Below, one piece after another: positions 42,913-53,017 of a DNA stretch of 54,906 nucleotides. The notes below the pieces were generated by a model. The model saw only the letters and a program-made list of their open reading frames with translations, did no database searches and was not told where the DNA came from. A program made the translations under genes and the position numbers. This DNA is from Polaromonas sp. (GTDB lineage: Bacteria > Pseudomonadota > Gammaproteobacteria > Burkholderiales > Burkholderiaceae_C): the NCBI GenBank assembly GCA_021153985.1, contig JAJKJM010000199.1:1-54906 (forward strand), read 5' to 3'. Position 1 is the first letter of the stretch. Each line of letters begins with the position of its first letter.

Positions 42913-43358
42913 CAATGAAGGACGGTGGGCGTTTCAGACACTTCCTGCATCTCGCGGGGCGTGCCGGGGCTGGCATGGTGGGCCACCATGCGCCAGCCCT
43001 GCGCCGTCTTGTGATAGACGTTGGTGGCGATGACGTAGGCATGGCGCGGGCCTTCTTCCGTCAGCACCTCGATGCGCTCGAGCACGCTGTGCACGCTGGC
43101 GCTCATGGTTTCGACTTTGCGCACCTTGATGGCCTGGGCGCGTATGGTGCCATTGGAGAACATGGCATCGAAGGTCGCGCGTATGGCGGCCGGGCCTACC
43201 AGGCGGGCGCCGCCCGGGTGCACGCACACAATGTCGTCCTCGTCGCCCCAGCAGGCCATGAGTTTTTCGATGTCGCCGTTTTGCAGCGACTCATAGAAGG
43301 CCGCCTCGATGTCATCGGCGTTGCCGGCGCTGGCGGACGGGACTTTGGGTTTGGGCAT
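42912..43358 (-). CDS. NTF2-like (SnoaL/DUF4440-type) protein
   Basis: The 148-residue protein is a single NTF2-fold domain: DIEAAFYESLQNGDIEKLMA, CWGDEDDIVCVHPGGARLVG, IRATFDAMFSN, VHSVLERIEVL and ending WRMVAHHASPGTP. Such proteins bind or isomerise small hydrophobic ligands or serve as accessory domains; the role here is unknown. It is translationally coupled to the YheT hydrolase by a TGATG overlap, so the two may work together. Confidence 0.85.
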   Translation of the reverse strand: MPKPKVPSASAGNADDIEAAFYESLQNGDIEKLMACWGDEDDIVCVHPGGARLVGPAAIRATFDAMFSNGTIRAQAIKVRKVETMSASVHSVLERIEVLTEEGPRHAYVIATNVYHKTAQGWRMVAHHASPGTPREMQEVSETPTVLH

Positions 43359-43391
43359 GAGAACGATCGAAGGAGTCAGGCTGAAATGGCG

Positions 43392-44276
43392 TCAGTCCGG
43401 CCTGGCCGGTGCTGCATCCGATGGTGAATTTTGCGCGGGATTGTGCGTTGCAGCAAGCCACGCCTGAACGACGTGGCGCATGCTGTTGCCGTTGCCCTTG
43501 GTGTCGCCCCGTGTAGCGCTCCATCCGGCGGCGGTGCTCTGGTTGGCTTGCCACAGCAGTTCGGGCGCGGCGACGTGGGTGCCCGGAGGCAGCATCGCCA
43601 GGGCAGTGTCGACAAATTCAGCGAGCTTGGCAGGCCGCACGGGTTGTTCAGCTGCGGGAATCATGAACTTGAGAACGGACAGCATCCATGCGGCGGTTTT
43701 CTCGAAAAAGTTTTTGCTTGGTACCGCTTGTTCCTTGCGTGCCGAACGCACCAGCAAAACGCGTTCAAAGCCCATGGCGGCAACCGCATGTTCATCCAGG
43801 TCTGCCAGCCCGCGCTTGAGTGCGTCGGGCAGCCGGCCTGATGCATGAGGCACGACAACGACGAGGGTTTGCACACCGCAGCGCTTCAGCCAACGGGCCA
43901 GCTCGGGCATCTGCGCGGGCGCCGGCGTCCACAGCGTGCGCTCACGTCCGTAATACAGGCGCGGCGGCTCGAACATGATGAGGCCGGTCTGGGCGGGTAA
44001 GGGCCTCGCGGCCCACGCCTCAATGGGTGCGATGGCATCCACCAGTGCGATTCCCACACCAGACAAACTGGTCGCCATGGCCTCCGTCGCCAACACCTCC
44101 GTGTGGGCGTAACGGCCGCTGCCCACCAGACGACGCAGCACTTCATTGCCCAGTACACCGGTGGCGCCGGCAACCAGCAGGCGCGGTTTGCCCGGGGCGG
44201 TGGACGCGGGGCGCATCGCGGACTGCAAGGCCTGCAGCGGGCTGCCCGCAGCGGAGGGCTTGAAATGAGAGGACAT
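43392..44276 (-). CDS. NAD(P)-binding Rossmann-fold protein
   Basis: The 294-residue protein has a nucleotide-binding loop LLVAGATGVLGNEVLRRLVG (about residues 33-52), as in the atypical short-chain dehydrogenase / NmrA-like group, then LVVVVPHASGRLPDALKRGL and VLLVRSARKEQAVPSKNFFE. The C-terminal third ends in a Ser/Asn/Pro-rich tail (about 255-294). No YxxxK catalytic pair is obvious, so it may be a regulatory or binding protein. It lies 33 bp upstream of the NTF2-like gene on the same strand and may be in its operon. Confidence 0.75.
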   Translation of the reverse strand: MSSHFKPSAAGSPLQALQSAMRPASTAPGKPRLLVAGATGVLGNEVLRRLVGSGRYAHTEVLATEAMATSLSGVGIALVDAIAPIEAWAARPLPAQTGLIMFEPPRLYYGRERTLWTPAPAQMPELARWLKRCGVQTLVVVVPHASGRLPDALKRGLADLDEHAVAAMGFERVLLVRSARKEQAVPSKNFFEKTAAWMLSVLKFMIPAAEQPVRPAKLAEFVDTALAMLPPGTHVAAPELLWQANQSTAAGWSATRGDTKGNGNSMRHVVQAWLAATHNPAQNSPSDAAPARPD

Positions 44277-44320
44277 TCGACTATGTTAGTGTTGCGGCTT
44301 GCATTTTCGGAGGCACCGAC

Positions 44321-44923
44321 ATGACGATATCCCGCTTTTTGACATTCATCCTCGCGGCCTTGATGGGCCTGTTGCTCACAGGCTGCGGCTATAACGACTT
44401 CCAGCGCCTGGACGAGCAGACCAAGTCAGCCTGGTCCGAAGTGCTGAACCAGTACCAGCGCCGCGCCGACCTGGTGCCCAACATCGTCGCCACCGTCAAG
44501 GGTGAGGCCGCTTTCGAGCAAGACACGCTGACCAAGGTGGTGGAGGCACGCGCCAAGGCCACCTCCATCCAGGTCACGCCAGAAACACTCAACGACCCGG
44601 CCGCTTTCAAAAAATTCCAGGCGGCGCAGGGCGAACTGGGCAGCGCGCTCAGCCGCCTGATGGTGGTGAGCGAACGCTACCCCGACCTCAAAGCCAACCA
44701 GGGCTTTCGTGACCTTCGCGTACAGCTGGAAGGCACCGAAAACCGCATCACCGTGGCGCGCAACCGCTACATCCAGACCGTTCAGGAATACAACGTGCTC
44801 ACGCGCAGCTTTCCGAGCAACCTGACGGCCATGATCTTCAGCTACCAGGTCAAACCGAACTTCACGGTGGCCAACGAGGCGCAGATTTCCACGCCGCCGG
44901 TGGTCGACTTCAACAAGAAGTAA
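44321..44923 (+). CDS. lemA: LemA family lipoprotein
   Basis: The 200-residue protein has a lipoprotein signal (AALMGLLLTGCGYNDFQ, lipobox LLTGC, Cys about residue 22) and the LemA coiled-coil body with DEQTKSAWSEVLNQYQRRAD, LVPNIVATVKGEAAFEQDTL and ERYPDLKANQGFRDLRVQLE. LemA proteins are membrane-linked and of unknown function. It starts an operon with two TPM-domain genes, a common partnership. Confidence 0.93.
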   Translation: MTISRFLTFILAALMGLLLTGCGYNDFQRLDEQTKSAWSEVLNQYQRRADLVPNIVATVKGEAAFEQDTLTKVVEARAKATSIQVTPETLNDPAAFKKFQAAQGELGSALSRLMVVSERYPDLKANQGFRDLRVQLEGTENRITVARNRYIQTVQEYNVLTRSFPSNLTAMIFSYQVKPNFTVANEAQISTPPVVDFNKK

Positions 44924-44941
44924 GCAGCACCGGATCTAGCC

Positions 44942-45880
44942 ATGCAGCCATTGACGGTTTTCGTGAATCGCCGCGGTGCCCGCCTGATGCTGGCGCTGCT
45001 GCTGGCTGCCTGGTTGCCGCTGACGGCCTGGGCGCAGAGTGTGCAAGCCGTGCCCGCGCTCACGGCGCACGTTATGGACAGCACGGGCACGCTGGATGCC
45101 GCACAGCGCAGCGCGCTGGAAGCCAAGCTCACTGCCTTTGAACAAAGCCGCGGCGCGCAGATCGTGGTGCTCATCGTGCCGACCACCCAGCCCGAAGACA
45201 TCGCCGCCTATGCGCAGCGTGTGGGCGACAGCTGGAAGATCGGGCGCAAAAGCATTGGCGACGGCCTGTTGCTGGTGGTGGCCAAAAACGACCGCAAGGT
45301 CCGTATCGAGACGACCAAGGCGCTGGAAGGCGCGATCCCCGACCTGGCGGCGCGCCAGGTGATCGACACCGCCATCACGCCACGCTTCAGGCAGGGCGAC
45401 TATGCCGGCGGGCTGGATGCCGCGGCCGACCAGCTCATCGCACTCATCAGCGGCGAGAACCTGCCCGCGCCGCCACGGCAAGGCACCGCCGGCGGCAGCA
45501 ACGGCGGCTTCGAATGGACCGACCTGGCGGTCTTCCTCTTTTTTGCCGTGCCGATCGCCGGGCGCATCGCGGCGGGTGTGCTCGGGCGCAAGTTCGGATC
45601 GGTCGCTACCGGCGGCGTGGTCGGCGTGCTGGCCTGGGTGTTCACCAGCAGCCTGATCGTGGCGGGCCTTGCTGTTCTGGTGGGCACGGTGTTTGCGCTG
45701 GTGACCAGCCTGGGCTCTTTGGGCCGTGGCGGGCGCTCTTCGGGTGGCTGGACGACCGGCGGGTTTGGCGGCGGTGGCGGGGGTGGCTGGAGCAGCGGCA
45801 GTAGCAGCAGCGATGGCGGCGGCTTCAGCAGCGGCGGCGGTGGCGACTTTGGCGGCGGCGGCGCTTCGGGGGACTGGTAA
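44942..45880 (+). CDS. TPM-domain protein with signal peptide and Gly/Ser tail
   Basis: The 312-residue protein has a signal peptide (LMLALLLAAWLPLTAWAQ), a TPM domain (about residues 35-170; VMDSTGTLDAAQRSALEAKL, GAQIVVLIVPTTQPEDIAAY, KSIGDGLLLVVAKNDRKVRI, ITPRFRQGDYAGGLDAAADQ), two or three hydrophobic segments (about 190-255) and a Gly/Ser-rich C-terminus (FGGGGGGGWSSGSSSSDGGG). This is the YgcG plan. The tail is outside or inside depending on the number of helices. It follows lemA after 18 bp. Confidence 0.92.
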   Translation: MQPLTVFVNRRGARLMLALLLAAWLPLTAWAQSVQAVPALTAHVMDSTGTLDAAQRSALEAKLTAFEQSRGAQIVVLIVPTTQPEDIAAYAQRVGDSWKIGRKSIGDGLLLVVAKNDRKVRIETTKALEGAIPDLAARQVIDTAITPRFRQGDYAGGLDAAADQLIALISGENLPAPPRQGTAGGSNGGFEWTDLAVFLFFAVPIAGRIAAGVLGRKFGSVATGGVVGVLAWVFTSSLIVAGLAVLVGTVFALVTSLGSLGRGGRSSGGWTTGGFGGGGGGGWSSGSSSSDGGGFSSGGGGDFGGGGASGDW

Positions 45881-45885
45881 GCATC

Positions 45886-46416
45886 ATGCTCAGCAAGCTC
45901 AATACTTTCATCAAGCACCTGTGGCTGGATGCCTCCGATGCGAAGCGCGCCATTCCGGCTGACATGCTCAAACGCCTGGCACAGCGGGTGGCGGCCAGCG
46001 AACGGCGCCACAGCGGCGAGATCCGTATTTGCGTGGAAGCCTCGCTCCCCATGAGCTACCTCTGGCGGCTGGGCAGGGACCAGTCCATCGGCCAGCTCAC
46101 CCGGCAGCGCGCCGTCACGATGTTCGGCAAGTTGCGCGTGTGGGACACCGAGCACAACAACGGCGTGCTGATTTACGTGTTACTGGCCGAGCGCGCGATT
46201 GAAATCGTGGCGGACCGCGGTGTGGCACGGCATGTCAGCCAGGCGCAGTGGCAGGCGATGGTGGCGCGCATGGCGGGCGCGTTTCGGGAAGGGCGTTATG
46301 AAGACGGCCTGACGCAGGCGCTGGAAGAAACCTCCGCAGTGTTGATGGAACACTTCGCAGGAGAAACCTCAACAGGCAACTCCAACGAACTGCCTGACAC
46401 CCCGCTGCTGCAATAG
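45886..46416 (+). CDS. Second TPM-domain protein, without signal peptide
   Basis: The 176-residue protein has a TPM-type domain (about residues 18-150; DMLKRLAQRVAASERRHSGE, IRICVEASLP, RVWDTEHNNGVLIYVLLAER, AIEIVADRGVARHV) but no signal peptide or membrane helix. It follows the first TPM gene after 5 bp, so the two are coupled. In this operon type (LemA, TPM, TPM) the soluble TPM protein may pair with the membrane one; the biochemical role of the domain is not established. Confidence 0.88.
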   Translation: MLSKLNTFIKHLWLDASDAKRAIPADMLKRLAQRVAASERRHSGEIRICVEASLPMSYLWRLGRDQSIGQLTRQRAVTMFGKLRVWDTEHNNGVLIYVLLAERAIEIVADRGVARHVSQAQWQAMVARMAGAFREGRYEDGLTQALEETSAVLMEHFAGETSTGNSNELPDTPLLQ

Positions 46417-46466
46417 CGGCGCACGCTCCAACGCACGCCCGTTAGCGCGGCGCTCCAATACGCTGC

Positions 46467-46610
46467 TCAGTACGACATCAGCACAGCCAGGGCAAACAGC
46501 GCCGTCAGCACCAAAGACGCGCGGCGCAACCATCTCTTGCGCGAGCCTGTCTTGCCAGGCTGGGAAGAGGCCTCCTCCCCCCACATCAGACTGTCCAGCA
46601 TGCTGTTCAT
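46467..46610 (-). CDS. 47-residue single-helix membrane peptide
   Basis: A short frame with a good ribosome site (GAGGTGA, 5 bp before the ATG) codes for MNSMLDSLMWGEEASSQPGK, a basic patch (GSRKRWLRR) and one hydrophobic helix (ASLVLTALFALAVLMSY) ending directly at the stop. This is a plausible small inner membrane protein with the N-terminus in the cytoplasm. It is convergent with the second TPM gene and has no clear partner. A same-strand frame in another register (46369-46584) is a shadow. Function unknown. Confidence 0.6.
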   Translation of the reverse strand: MNSMLDSLMWGEEASSQPGKTGSRKRWLRRASLVLTALFALAVLMSY

Positions 46611-46790
46611 GTTGTCACCTCGCAGTTCGATTGAAACTCTGAACTGACGATAAGGCGGCGCCGGCCAGACCTGATGTCATTTAGGGTGTCGAGTTGTTAC
46701 TTGAGGCGTTCGCGCCACACTCGGCGCCAGCCATCGGCGATTACCGACCAGCCATGTGAGCCCGGCTTTCGATCCGGCCTTGATTGAAAC

Positions 46791-46850
46791 GCTAGCAATT
46801 TAATAGCAGAAAGCACATGCACCGACTGGGCTAGAGCCCCAAAAGGCTTG
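46791..46850 (+). repeat. Family A repeat, copy 9
   Basis: GCTAGCAATTTAATAGCAGA is followed by ACCGACTGGGCTAGAGCCCC and AAAAGGCT, the family plan with a slightly different 3' end. It lies 30 bp from the pdeM stop. The rest of the 269-bp gap 46611-46879 holds nothing I can name. Confidence 0.72.
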
Positions 46851-46879
46851 CAAAAACAGCGCGGCAGGCGGCGGCAAAT

Positions 46880-47569
46880 TCAGGGCTCCGGCAGGCGCCA
46901 CACGGCCTGACCGCCGACGGGATAAAGCTGCCGGCCCGCCTGGGGCGCGACGCTCCAGCCCCCGGTGAATTCGCCAAACGCCGGCAGGACGGCCAACCCG
47001 GCGTCCATACAAAAACAGGGCATGCGCAGATGGTCACGGCCCGGCCCCCGCAGGTTCAACACCGGGTGCAGATGCCCCGCCAGCACCGGATGCGTGGCGT
47101 GAGGCTGCGGATGATGGCAGGCGGCAAACGGGCCGACCGCAAAAGGCTCGTCGACGATGTGGATGCCCAGGGCGGCCGGCGGGTCACCGGCGCGGCTGTC
47201 ATGGTTGCCGCGAACGAGCACGCAGTCGAGCGCGGCAAACTCGTCTCGCCATGCGGCCAGCCCTGCCAGCACGGAGGGCGTGCGCGCTTGCGCTGCATGA
47301 AGCAAATCCCCCAGGAACACGAGCGCCGATGGCTGGTAATGCCGCAAGAGCTGGCTAAGCCTCGCCAGGTTTTCACGCGTGGTGCCTGCGGGCACGGGTT
47401 GCCCCAGGGCGCGGTAGGTCGCTGCCTTGCCCAGATGAAGGTCTGCCACGAAAAGCACCCGGCCGGCGGGCCAGTACAGCGCGCGCTCGGGCAACAGCCA
47501 GACGGTTTCACCTCCGTAGTGCACGGTTAGTGGCGTGCCAAGCGATGTGAGGTGCGCGTTCATCATCAC
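46880..47569 (-). CDS. pdeM: Ligase-associated DNA damage response endonuclease PdeM
   Basis: The 229-residue metallophosphoesterase shows [20 protein letters not shown] (D-x-H), [11 protein letters not shown] (G-D), [13 protein letters not shown] (GNHD) and [13 protein letters not shown] (GHxH), the complete metal site. It is the last gene of the four-gene ligase-associated cassette, coupled to the helicase by an overlap at 47566-47569. The cassette is thought to act in DNA repair; PdeM would be its nuclease. Confidence 0.9.
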   Translation of the reverse strand: MMMNAHLTSLGTPLTVHYGGETVWLLPERALYWPAGRVLFVADLHLGKAATYRALGQPVPAGTTRENLARLSQLLRHYQPSALVFLGDLLHAAQARTPSVLAGLAAWRDEFAALDCVLVRGNHDSRAGDPPAALGIHIVDEPFAVGPFAACHHPQPHATHPVLAGHLHPVLNLRGPGRDHLRMPCFCMDAGLAVLPAFGEFTGGWSVAPQAGRQLYPVGGQAVWRLPEP

Positions 47570-50292
47570 AACAGCGGCAGCGGCCTGGACGGTTTGCGCT
47601 CACGGCGCGGGCGGCTTGCGCCTTTGCCGTCACCCGAAACACCTTCCTGCCCGAACGCCAGCGTTCCCTTGACGCGCTCAACATCGCCGGCCACCAGCGC
47701 ACCGCCCGCCGCTTTTTCGAGCTGCGCGACCATGCGGGAAATACGCTCGGCCAGGTTTTCGTTGGTGAGCTTTTCGCGAAAGAGTTCCACCATCAATGGA
47801 AAGGCAAACGGCGTCGGCCGCTCCAGCGCCTTGAGCACCAGCTGCTGTGTATTCATGCGCGCCAGGCTGTTACGCAGGCGGCCGATTTCGAGTTCCTGCG
47901 CCAGCAACTCCTGCTCCGCCTGCATGAGCAAACGGTTGGCCGGGTCGTACTTGCGGAACACTTCCCAGAACAGGGAGGACGAAGCCTGCAGCTGCTTGTT
48001 GCTGCGCTTTTCACCCGGATAGCCCTGGAAGATCAGGCCCGACACCCGCGCGATTTCGCGAAAGCGGCGCTGCGCGAGTTCGCTGGCGTTCAGGCTTTGC
48101 AGCACCTCGTGCAGCAGCGCCACATGCGCACCGTCTTCAATGCCTCCCTCCGCAATGGCATCACGCGCGGTATCGTCATGCCCAACCTTCAGAACCTGAG
48201 GTAACAGCGCGGGCCAATCAACTTCAGTCGCGCAGAGCAACTCAAAACCGTAGTCGTTGACTGCGATGGAGAAAGTGCGCGGCGCATGCTGGGCCACGCG
48301 CCAGGCGATCAGGTTGGCCAGGCCCAGGTGCACGTGGCGGCCTGCGAACGGGTACAAGAACAGGTGCCAGCCTTCGCGCGTCTTCAGTGTTTCGGCCAGC
48401 AAGGTTTGCGGTGTCGGCAGCGCCGACCACTGTTGCTGGATGTCGAGCAACGGCCGCACAGACTGCAGCTCGGGCGTGTCGTAGCGGCCAGCACCTGCAA
48501 GCGCAAGTTGCTGAACCACCGCATCAGCCAGCGTGGTCGACAGCGGCATGCGCCCGCCGTTCCAGCGCGGCACCGCCGGCCGTTTGCCGCTGGCGCGCCG
48601 TACCCAGGCGGTCATTTCGTGGATGCGCACCAGTTCCAGCAAACGGCCGCCGAACAAAAAGCAGTCGCCCGGCTTCAGGCGCGCCGCGAAGCTCTCCTCC
48701 ACGCTGCCGATCCTGCCGCCGCCCAGGTATTGCACCGACATGCTGGCGTCGCTGACGATGGTGCCGATGTTCATACGGTGGCGCCGCGCCAGGCGCGCAT
48801 CGGGAACGCGCCACACACCCTCTTCATCCGGCACGGCACGCCGGTAGTCGGGGTAGGCCGCCAGGGACGGGCCGCCCTGCCGCACAAAGGAAAGGCACCA
48901 CTCCCAACTCTCACGCGACAGCCCGGCATAGGCGGCCGTGCCTCGCACTTCTTCATATAGTGCATCCGGCACAAAGCCGCCGCCCAGCGCGACGGTCACC
49001 AGGTGCTGCACCAGAACATCGAGCGGCTGCAGGGGCGATGTGCGCGCCTCGATGTGGCCCGCGGCGATGGCCGCGCGCGCGGCAGCGCCTTCCACGATCT
49101 CTATGCTGTGTGTGGGCACCAGGGTGATGCGCGACGGCCGGCCGGGCGCGTGGCCCGAGCGCCCGGCGCGCTGCAGCAGACGGGCCACACCTTTGGGGGA
49201 ACCGATCTGCAGCACGCGTTCTACCGGCAAAAAATCGACACCGAGATCGAGGCTGGAGGTGCAGACCACGGCGCGAAGCTCACCGCTTTTGAGCCCGGCT
49301 TCCACCCACTCCCGGACGCCGCGGTCCAGCGAACCGTGATGCAGGGCGATCAGGCCGGCCCACTCCGGTTTGGCTTCAAGCAATGCCTGGTACCAGATTT
49401 CCGACTGCGATCGCGTGTTGGTGAAGACCAGTGTGGTGCTGCTGCCGGTGATCTCTTCAATCACTTGCGGCAGCATGGTCAGCCCCAGGTGGCCGCCCCA
49501 GGGAAAGCGCTCGGCGCGGCCGGGCAGCAGCGAATCGACGACAAGCTTCTTGGGCACCTGGCCCTGCACCAGAGTGCCGCCGCTGTGACCGAGCAGTGAC
49601 TGCATGGCTTCCTTCAGGTTGCCCAGGGTGGCGGACATGCCCCAGGTGCTGAGCGCCGGGTTCCAGCGGCGCAACCGGGCCAAGGCGAGTTGCACTTGCA
49701 CCCCGCGCTTGTTGCCCAGCAGTTCATGCCATTCATCGACGACGACCATCTTCACGCCGCCGAGGATATCTTTTGCATCGGCACGTGCGAGCAGCAGCGA
49801 CAAGCTTTCCGGCGTGGTGACCAGCACGGTGGGCAGGCGCTGGTTTTGTGCGGAACGCTCTGCAGCGGCTGTGTCTCCACTGCGGGCACCCGCCGTCCAG
49901 GTAGCCAGAAGCACGGAGCCGTCGTCGCTGCGCAAGCCGTTCAGGACCTCCAGGGGTTGCTGCAATGCGCGCAGTGTGTCGGCCGCCAGGGCCCGCATGG
50001 GTGTGATCCACAAAACGGTCAAGGCCTGCGCCGGATGCTCTTTTTTGCGCCCGGTGCTTGCTATTATTTCAGGAGCTACTCGCCCACGCCGCTCCTTGGC
50101 TACAGCCATAAAAGCCATTAAAGTTCCAAGCCATACGGCGTAGGTTTTGCCCGCGCCCGTGGTGGCATGCAGCAGGCCGGATTCACCGCCGGAGATGGCT
50201 TTCCAGACCTCGCGTTGAAACCGGAACGGCTTCCAGCCGCGCTGCGTAAACCACGCGGCCAGTGCTTTCTTTGCGGTGGCGTTCTGGCTCAT
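47566..50292 (-). CDS. Ligase-associated DNA damage response helicase (Lhr-like, DExH)
   Basis: The 908-residue helicase has Walker [21 protein letters not shown], Walker [21 protein letters not shown] (DEWH), motif [12 protein letters not shown], motif [23 protein letters not shown], and the Lhr-type C-terminal part (about residues 420-850). This is the bacterial short Lhr form that sits with an ATP-dependent ligase. Residues about 59-77, between the Walker A strand and [15 protein letters not shown], are coded by a family A repeat in frame. It overlaps the ligase stop at 50289-50292 and precedes pdeM. Confidence 0.93.
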   Translation of the reverse strand: MSQNATAKKALAAWFTQRGWKPFRFQREVWKAISGGESGLLHATTGAGKTYAVWLGTLMAFMAVAKERRGRVAPEIIASTGRKKEHPAQALTVLWITPMRALAADTLRALQQPLEVLNGLRSDDGSVLLATWTAGARSGDTAAAERSAQNQRLPTVLVTTPESLSLLLARADAKDILGGVKMVVVDEWHELLGNKRGVQVQLALARLRRWNPALSTWGMSATLGNLKEAMQSLLGHSGGTLVQGQVPKKLVVDSLLPGRAERFPWGGHLGLTMLPQVIEEITGSSTTLVFTNTRSQSEIWYQALLEAKPEWAGLIALHHGSLDRGVREWVEAGLKSGELRAVVCTSSLDLGVDFLPVERVLQIGSPKGVARLLQRAGRSGHAPGRPSRITLVPTHSIEIVEGAAARAAIAAGHIEARTSPLQPLDVLVQHLVTVALGGGFVPDALYEEVRGTAAYAGLSRESWEWCLSFVRQGGPSLAAYPDYRRAVPDEEGVWRVPDARLARRHRMNIGTIVSDASMSVQYLGGGRIGSVEESFAARLKPGDCFLFGGRLLELVRIHEMTAWVRRASGKRPAVPRWNGGRMPLSTTLADAVVQQLALAGAGRYDTPELQSVRPLLDIQQQWSALPTPQTLLAETLKTREGWHLFLYPFAGRHVHLGLANLIAWRVAQHAPRTFSIAVNDYGFELLCATEVDWPALLPQVLKVGHDDTARDAIAEGGIEDGAHVALLHEVLQSLNASELAQRRFREIARVSGLIFQGYPGEKRSNKQLQASSSLFWEVFRKYDPANRLLMQAEQELLAQELEIGRLRNSLARMNTQQLVLKALERPTPFAFPLMVELFREKLTNENLAERISRMVAQLEKAAGGALVAGDVERVKGTLAFGQEGVSGDGKGASRPRRERKPSRPLPLL
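50060..50116 (+). repeat. Family A repeat inside the lhr-like gene, copy 10
   Basis: Plus-strand GCTATTATTTCAGGAGCTAC, then CGCCGCTCCTTGGCTACAGC and CATAAAAGCC, closely like copy 1. It is antisense to the helicase gene, codes for part of [20 protein letters not shown], and leaves the frame open. Confidence 0.65.
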
Positions 50293-51944
50293 GAGGGCAA
50301 CAACGCGGCGAGCGTCTCCAGCGTGTCGGCCTCTTCCACCGGCTTGTCTTCACGCCAGCGCAGCATGCGCGGAAAGCGCACGGCGATCCCGCTTTTATGG
50401 CGGCTGCTGCGTGCAATGCCTTCAAAGCCAAGCTCGAACACCAGAGTGGGCTTGACGCTGCGCACCGGGCCGAAGCTCTCGACCGTTGTCTTGCGGATCA
50501 CCGCATCGACGCGGCCCATCTCTTCATCGGTGAGGCCTGAGTAGGCCTTGGCAAAAGGCACCAGCTTGCGGTCGGCCTGCTCCTGCGGCCCGTCCCACAC
50601 CGCAAAGGTGTAGTCGCTGTAGAGGCTGGCTCGCCGCCCGTGGCCGCGCTGCGCATAGATGAGTACGGCATCAATGCTGAGCGGATCGATCTTCCATTTC
50701 CACCAGGTGCCCACGTCCTTGGTGCGGCCCACGCCGTAGCCGGCTTGCCGCTGCTTGAGCATCATGCCTTCGACACCCATGCTGCGGGCGGCTTCGCGCT
50801 GGCGCGCAAGGTCCTGCCAGCTTGCGCCAATGAGCATGGGGCTGGCGATGAGTTGCGGATGCTGCAGTTGCGTGACGAGCTCGTCCAAGAGCACACGGCG
50901 TTGGGCTTGTGAAAGGCCTCGCTGGTCCTGGCCCTGCCATTCCAGCAGGTCATAGGCCAGCAGCACGACCGGGATGTCTTTCAATAATTTGGGGCCCAGC
51001 GTCTTGCGGCCTATGCGCTTTTGCAGCTCGGCAAAGGGCTGCACTTTGTCCTCACGCCACACCACGATTTCACCGTCCAGTACCGTGCCGTCGGGCAACG
51101 CTTCTCCCATCGCTGCCAGTTCAGGAAAGCGCTCGGTGACCAGCTCCTCACCGCGCGACCAGAGCCAGACCTGGCCCGCCCGCTTGACGAGCTGCGCGCG
51201 AATGCCGTCCCACTTCCATTCAACCAGCCAGCCGGCGGGCGGCCCCAGCAGCGAGTCAAACTGGTCGATGCTCACATTGAAGGGATGAGCGAGAAAAAAT
51301 GGATACGGCTGGCCGCTGGTTTTCTGGTTCAGCTCACCGCTGCTCTCGGCCGCGATCAGCCCGGCGTAATCGGCCGCGGTGGGCCGGCCGGCGATGTGTG
51401 TGTAGCCCATGAGCCGCTGGGCGACGCGCTTGGCGTCGACGCCCGCCACGGCGGCGAGCGCCTGCGTGACTTGCAGCCGCGACACACCGACGCGAAAGCT
51501 TCCCGTCATGAGCTTGAAATAGACCAGCCGTTCTTCAGGCGCGAGGCGGCGCCACTGCGCACGCAATGCATCGGGCAGCTTGGCGGGGTCGGTTTTGCCC
51601 AGTTCACGCAGCGGCAACAGGTGCTCCTCTACCCAGCTTGCGAGCCCGAGATCATGTTGCTCGGTGGGCGCGGGCAAAAGAAGCGAGATGGTTTCGGCCA
51701 GGTCACCGACCGCCTCGTAGCTTTCGTCAAACAACCATTCGGGCAGGCCTGCAGCCTCTTGCGCCAGGAGACGCATCAGCTTGGTGGGCACCAGCTGCCG
51801 CGGCTTGCCGCCGGCCAGAAAATACACCGCCCAGGCGGCGTCGGCAGCCGGTGCGCTTTGCAGATAGCGTTGGAGTGCGGCTTGCTTGGCAAGGCTCGAG
51901 GTGGTGGCGTCGAGCTCTTGGTAGAGGGCGGCGAAGGCTTTCAT
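50289..51944 (-). CDS. ATP-dependent DNA ligase of the repair cassette
   Basis: The 551-residue ligase has an N-terminal DNA-binding domain (about residues 1-200), the adenylation domain with motif [21 protein letters not shown] (the Lys of KWDG takes AMP), motif [15 protein letters not shown], and motifs [22 protein letters not shown] and [20 protein letters not shown], and an OB-fold domain at the end. It seals nicks using ATP, unlike the NAD+-dependent housekeeping ligase. It belongs to the four-gene cassette and is coupled on both sides by ATGA overlaps. Confidence 0.94.
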   Translation of the reverse strand: MKAFAALYQELDATTSSLAKQAALQRYLQSAPAADAAWAVYFLAGGKPRQLVPTKLMRLLAQEAAGLPEWLFDESYEAVGDLAETISLLLPAPTEQHDLGLASWVEEHLLPLRELGKTDPAKLPDALRAQWRRLAPEERLVYFKLMTGSFRVGVSRLQVTQALAAVAGVDAKRVAQRLMGYTHIAGRPTAADYAGLIAAESSGELNQKTSGQPYPFFLAHPFNVSIDQFDSLLGPPAGWLVEWKWDGIRAQLVKRAGQVWLWSRGEELVTERFPELAAMGEALPDGTVLDGEIVVWREDKVQPFAELQKRIGRKTLGPKLLKDIPVVLLAYDLLEWQGQDQRGLSQAQRRVLLDELVTQLQHPQLIASPMLIGASWQDLARQREAARSMGVEGMMLKQRQAGYGVGRTKDVGTWWKWKIDPLSIDAVLIYAQRGHGRRASLYSDYTFAVWDGPQEQADRKLVPFAKAYSGLTDEEMGRVDAVIRKTTVESFGPVRSVKPTLVFELGFEGIARSSRHKSGIAVRFPRMLRWREDKPVEEADTLETLAALLPS

Positions 51945-53017
51945 GCGCCGGTTTCATCCGGTGTACTTGCCGGCGCTTCGGGCTGAGGCGAGGCAGCGGC
52001 CTGGTCGCTGACGTCTTCCTCGCCGTATTCGGTCTTGAAGCCTTCGGCCTGCAAGCCGTTTTCCGTCAGCCAGCGCACCAGCACCGCGACACTGCCGTGG
52101 GTGACCATGACACGGGCGGCGCCCGTTCCTGCGATCGCACTCTGCAGGCCCGGCCAGTCGGCATGGTCGGACATGACAAAGCCGCGATCGACACCGCGCC
52201 GCCGGCGTGTGCCGCGCAGCTGCATCCAGCCGCTGGCAAACGCGTCCGTGTAGCTGCCGAAGCGGCGCATCCACGGGGTGCCCTGGGCCGAGGGCGGCGC
52301 CAGTACCAGGGCGCGTCTAAGTAGTTGTGGCGTGACGCCGGAATCGGTCACGCGCAGGGTAGGCGGCAGGTTCACGCCCGCGGCCCGGTAGACCGCATTG
52401 AGGGGCTCCACCGCGCCGTGCACAACGATAGGCCCGATGGCGCTGTCTACCCCGTGCAAAATGCGTTGCGCCTTGCCGAAGGCGTAGCAAAACAGCACGG
52501 ACGCGCGGCCTTCGTCCGCATTACGGCGCCACCATGCATTGATCTCGGCGAAGAGCGCCTGCTGCGTAGGCCAGTGATAAATGGGCAAACCGAAGGTGGA
52601 CTCGGTGATGAAGGTGTCGCAGGGTACGGGCTCGAAAGGCGTGCAGGTACCGTCGGCTTCGGTTTTGTAGTCGCCTGACGCCACCCAGACCTCGCCGCGA
52701 TGCTCAACCCTGATTTGGGCAGACCCGAGCACATGGCCGGCCGGATGCAATGAAATGCGCACACCATTGCGCACCAGGGTCTCTGCGTACGGCAAGGTCT
52801 GGAGATTGATTTCGCCCAGCCTGGTCCGCAGGATGCCTTCGCTGTCTGTGTGCGCGAGGTAGCTGCCGTGTCCGATGCGGGCGTGGTCGGAGTGGGCATG
52901 CGTAATCACCGCGTGCCCGACGGGCCGCCATGGGTCGATGTAGAAATCGCCCGCTGCGCAATACAGGCCTTCTGGCCTCGCCACGATCAGGTCCATGCGA
53001 TGGAGTGCTCCGTGCAA
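51941..53017 (-). CDS. Ligase-associated DNA damage response exonuclease (MBL fold)
   Basis: The 358-residue metallo-beta-lactamase/CPSF-like protein shows the metal motif HAVITHAHSDHARIGHGSYL (HxHxDH), LHPAGHVLGSAQIRVEHRGE, VASGDYKTEADGTCTPFEPV and the late FVMSDHADWPGLQSAI. This is the SNM1-like exonuclease that heads the ligase-helicase-PdeM cassette. The C-terminal tail ([20 protein letters not shown]) is low in complexity. The promoter is within the 270-bp gap before it (53018-53287), which otherwise holds only the atpC terminator. Confidence 0.92.
   Translation of the reverse strand: MHGALHRMDLIVARPEGLYCAAGDFYIDPWRPVGHAVITHAHSDHARIGHGSYLAHTDSEGILRTRLGEINLQTLPYAETLVRNGVRISLHPAGHVLGSAQIRVEHRGEVWVASGDYKTEADGTCTPFEPVPCDTFITESTFGLPIYHWPTQQALFAEINAWWRRNADEGRASVLFCYAFGKAQRILHGVDSAIGPIVVHGAVEPLNAVYRAAGVNLPPTLRVTDSGVTPQLLRRALVLAPPSAQGTPWMRRFGSYTDAFASGWMQLRGTRRRRGVDRGFVMSDHADWPGLQSAIAGTGAARVMVTHGSVAVLVRWLTENGLQAEGFKTEYGEEDVSDQAAASPQPEAPASTPDETGA

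Noticed and set aside
46369-46584. 71-codon frame on the minus strand
   Set aside because: It overlaps the end of the second TPM gene and is a different register of the better supported 47-codon gene.
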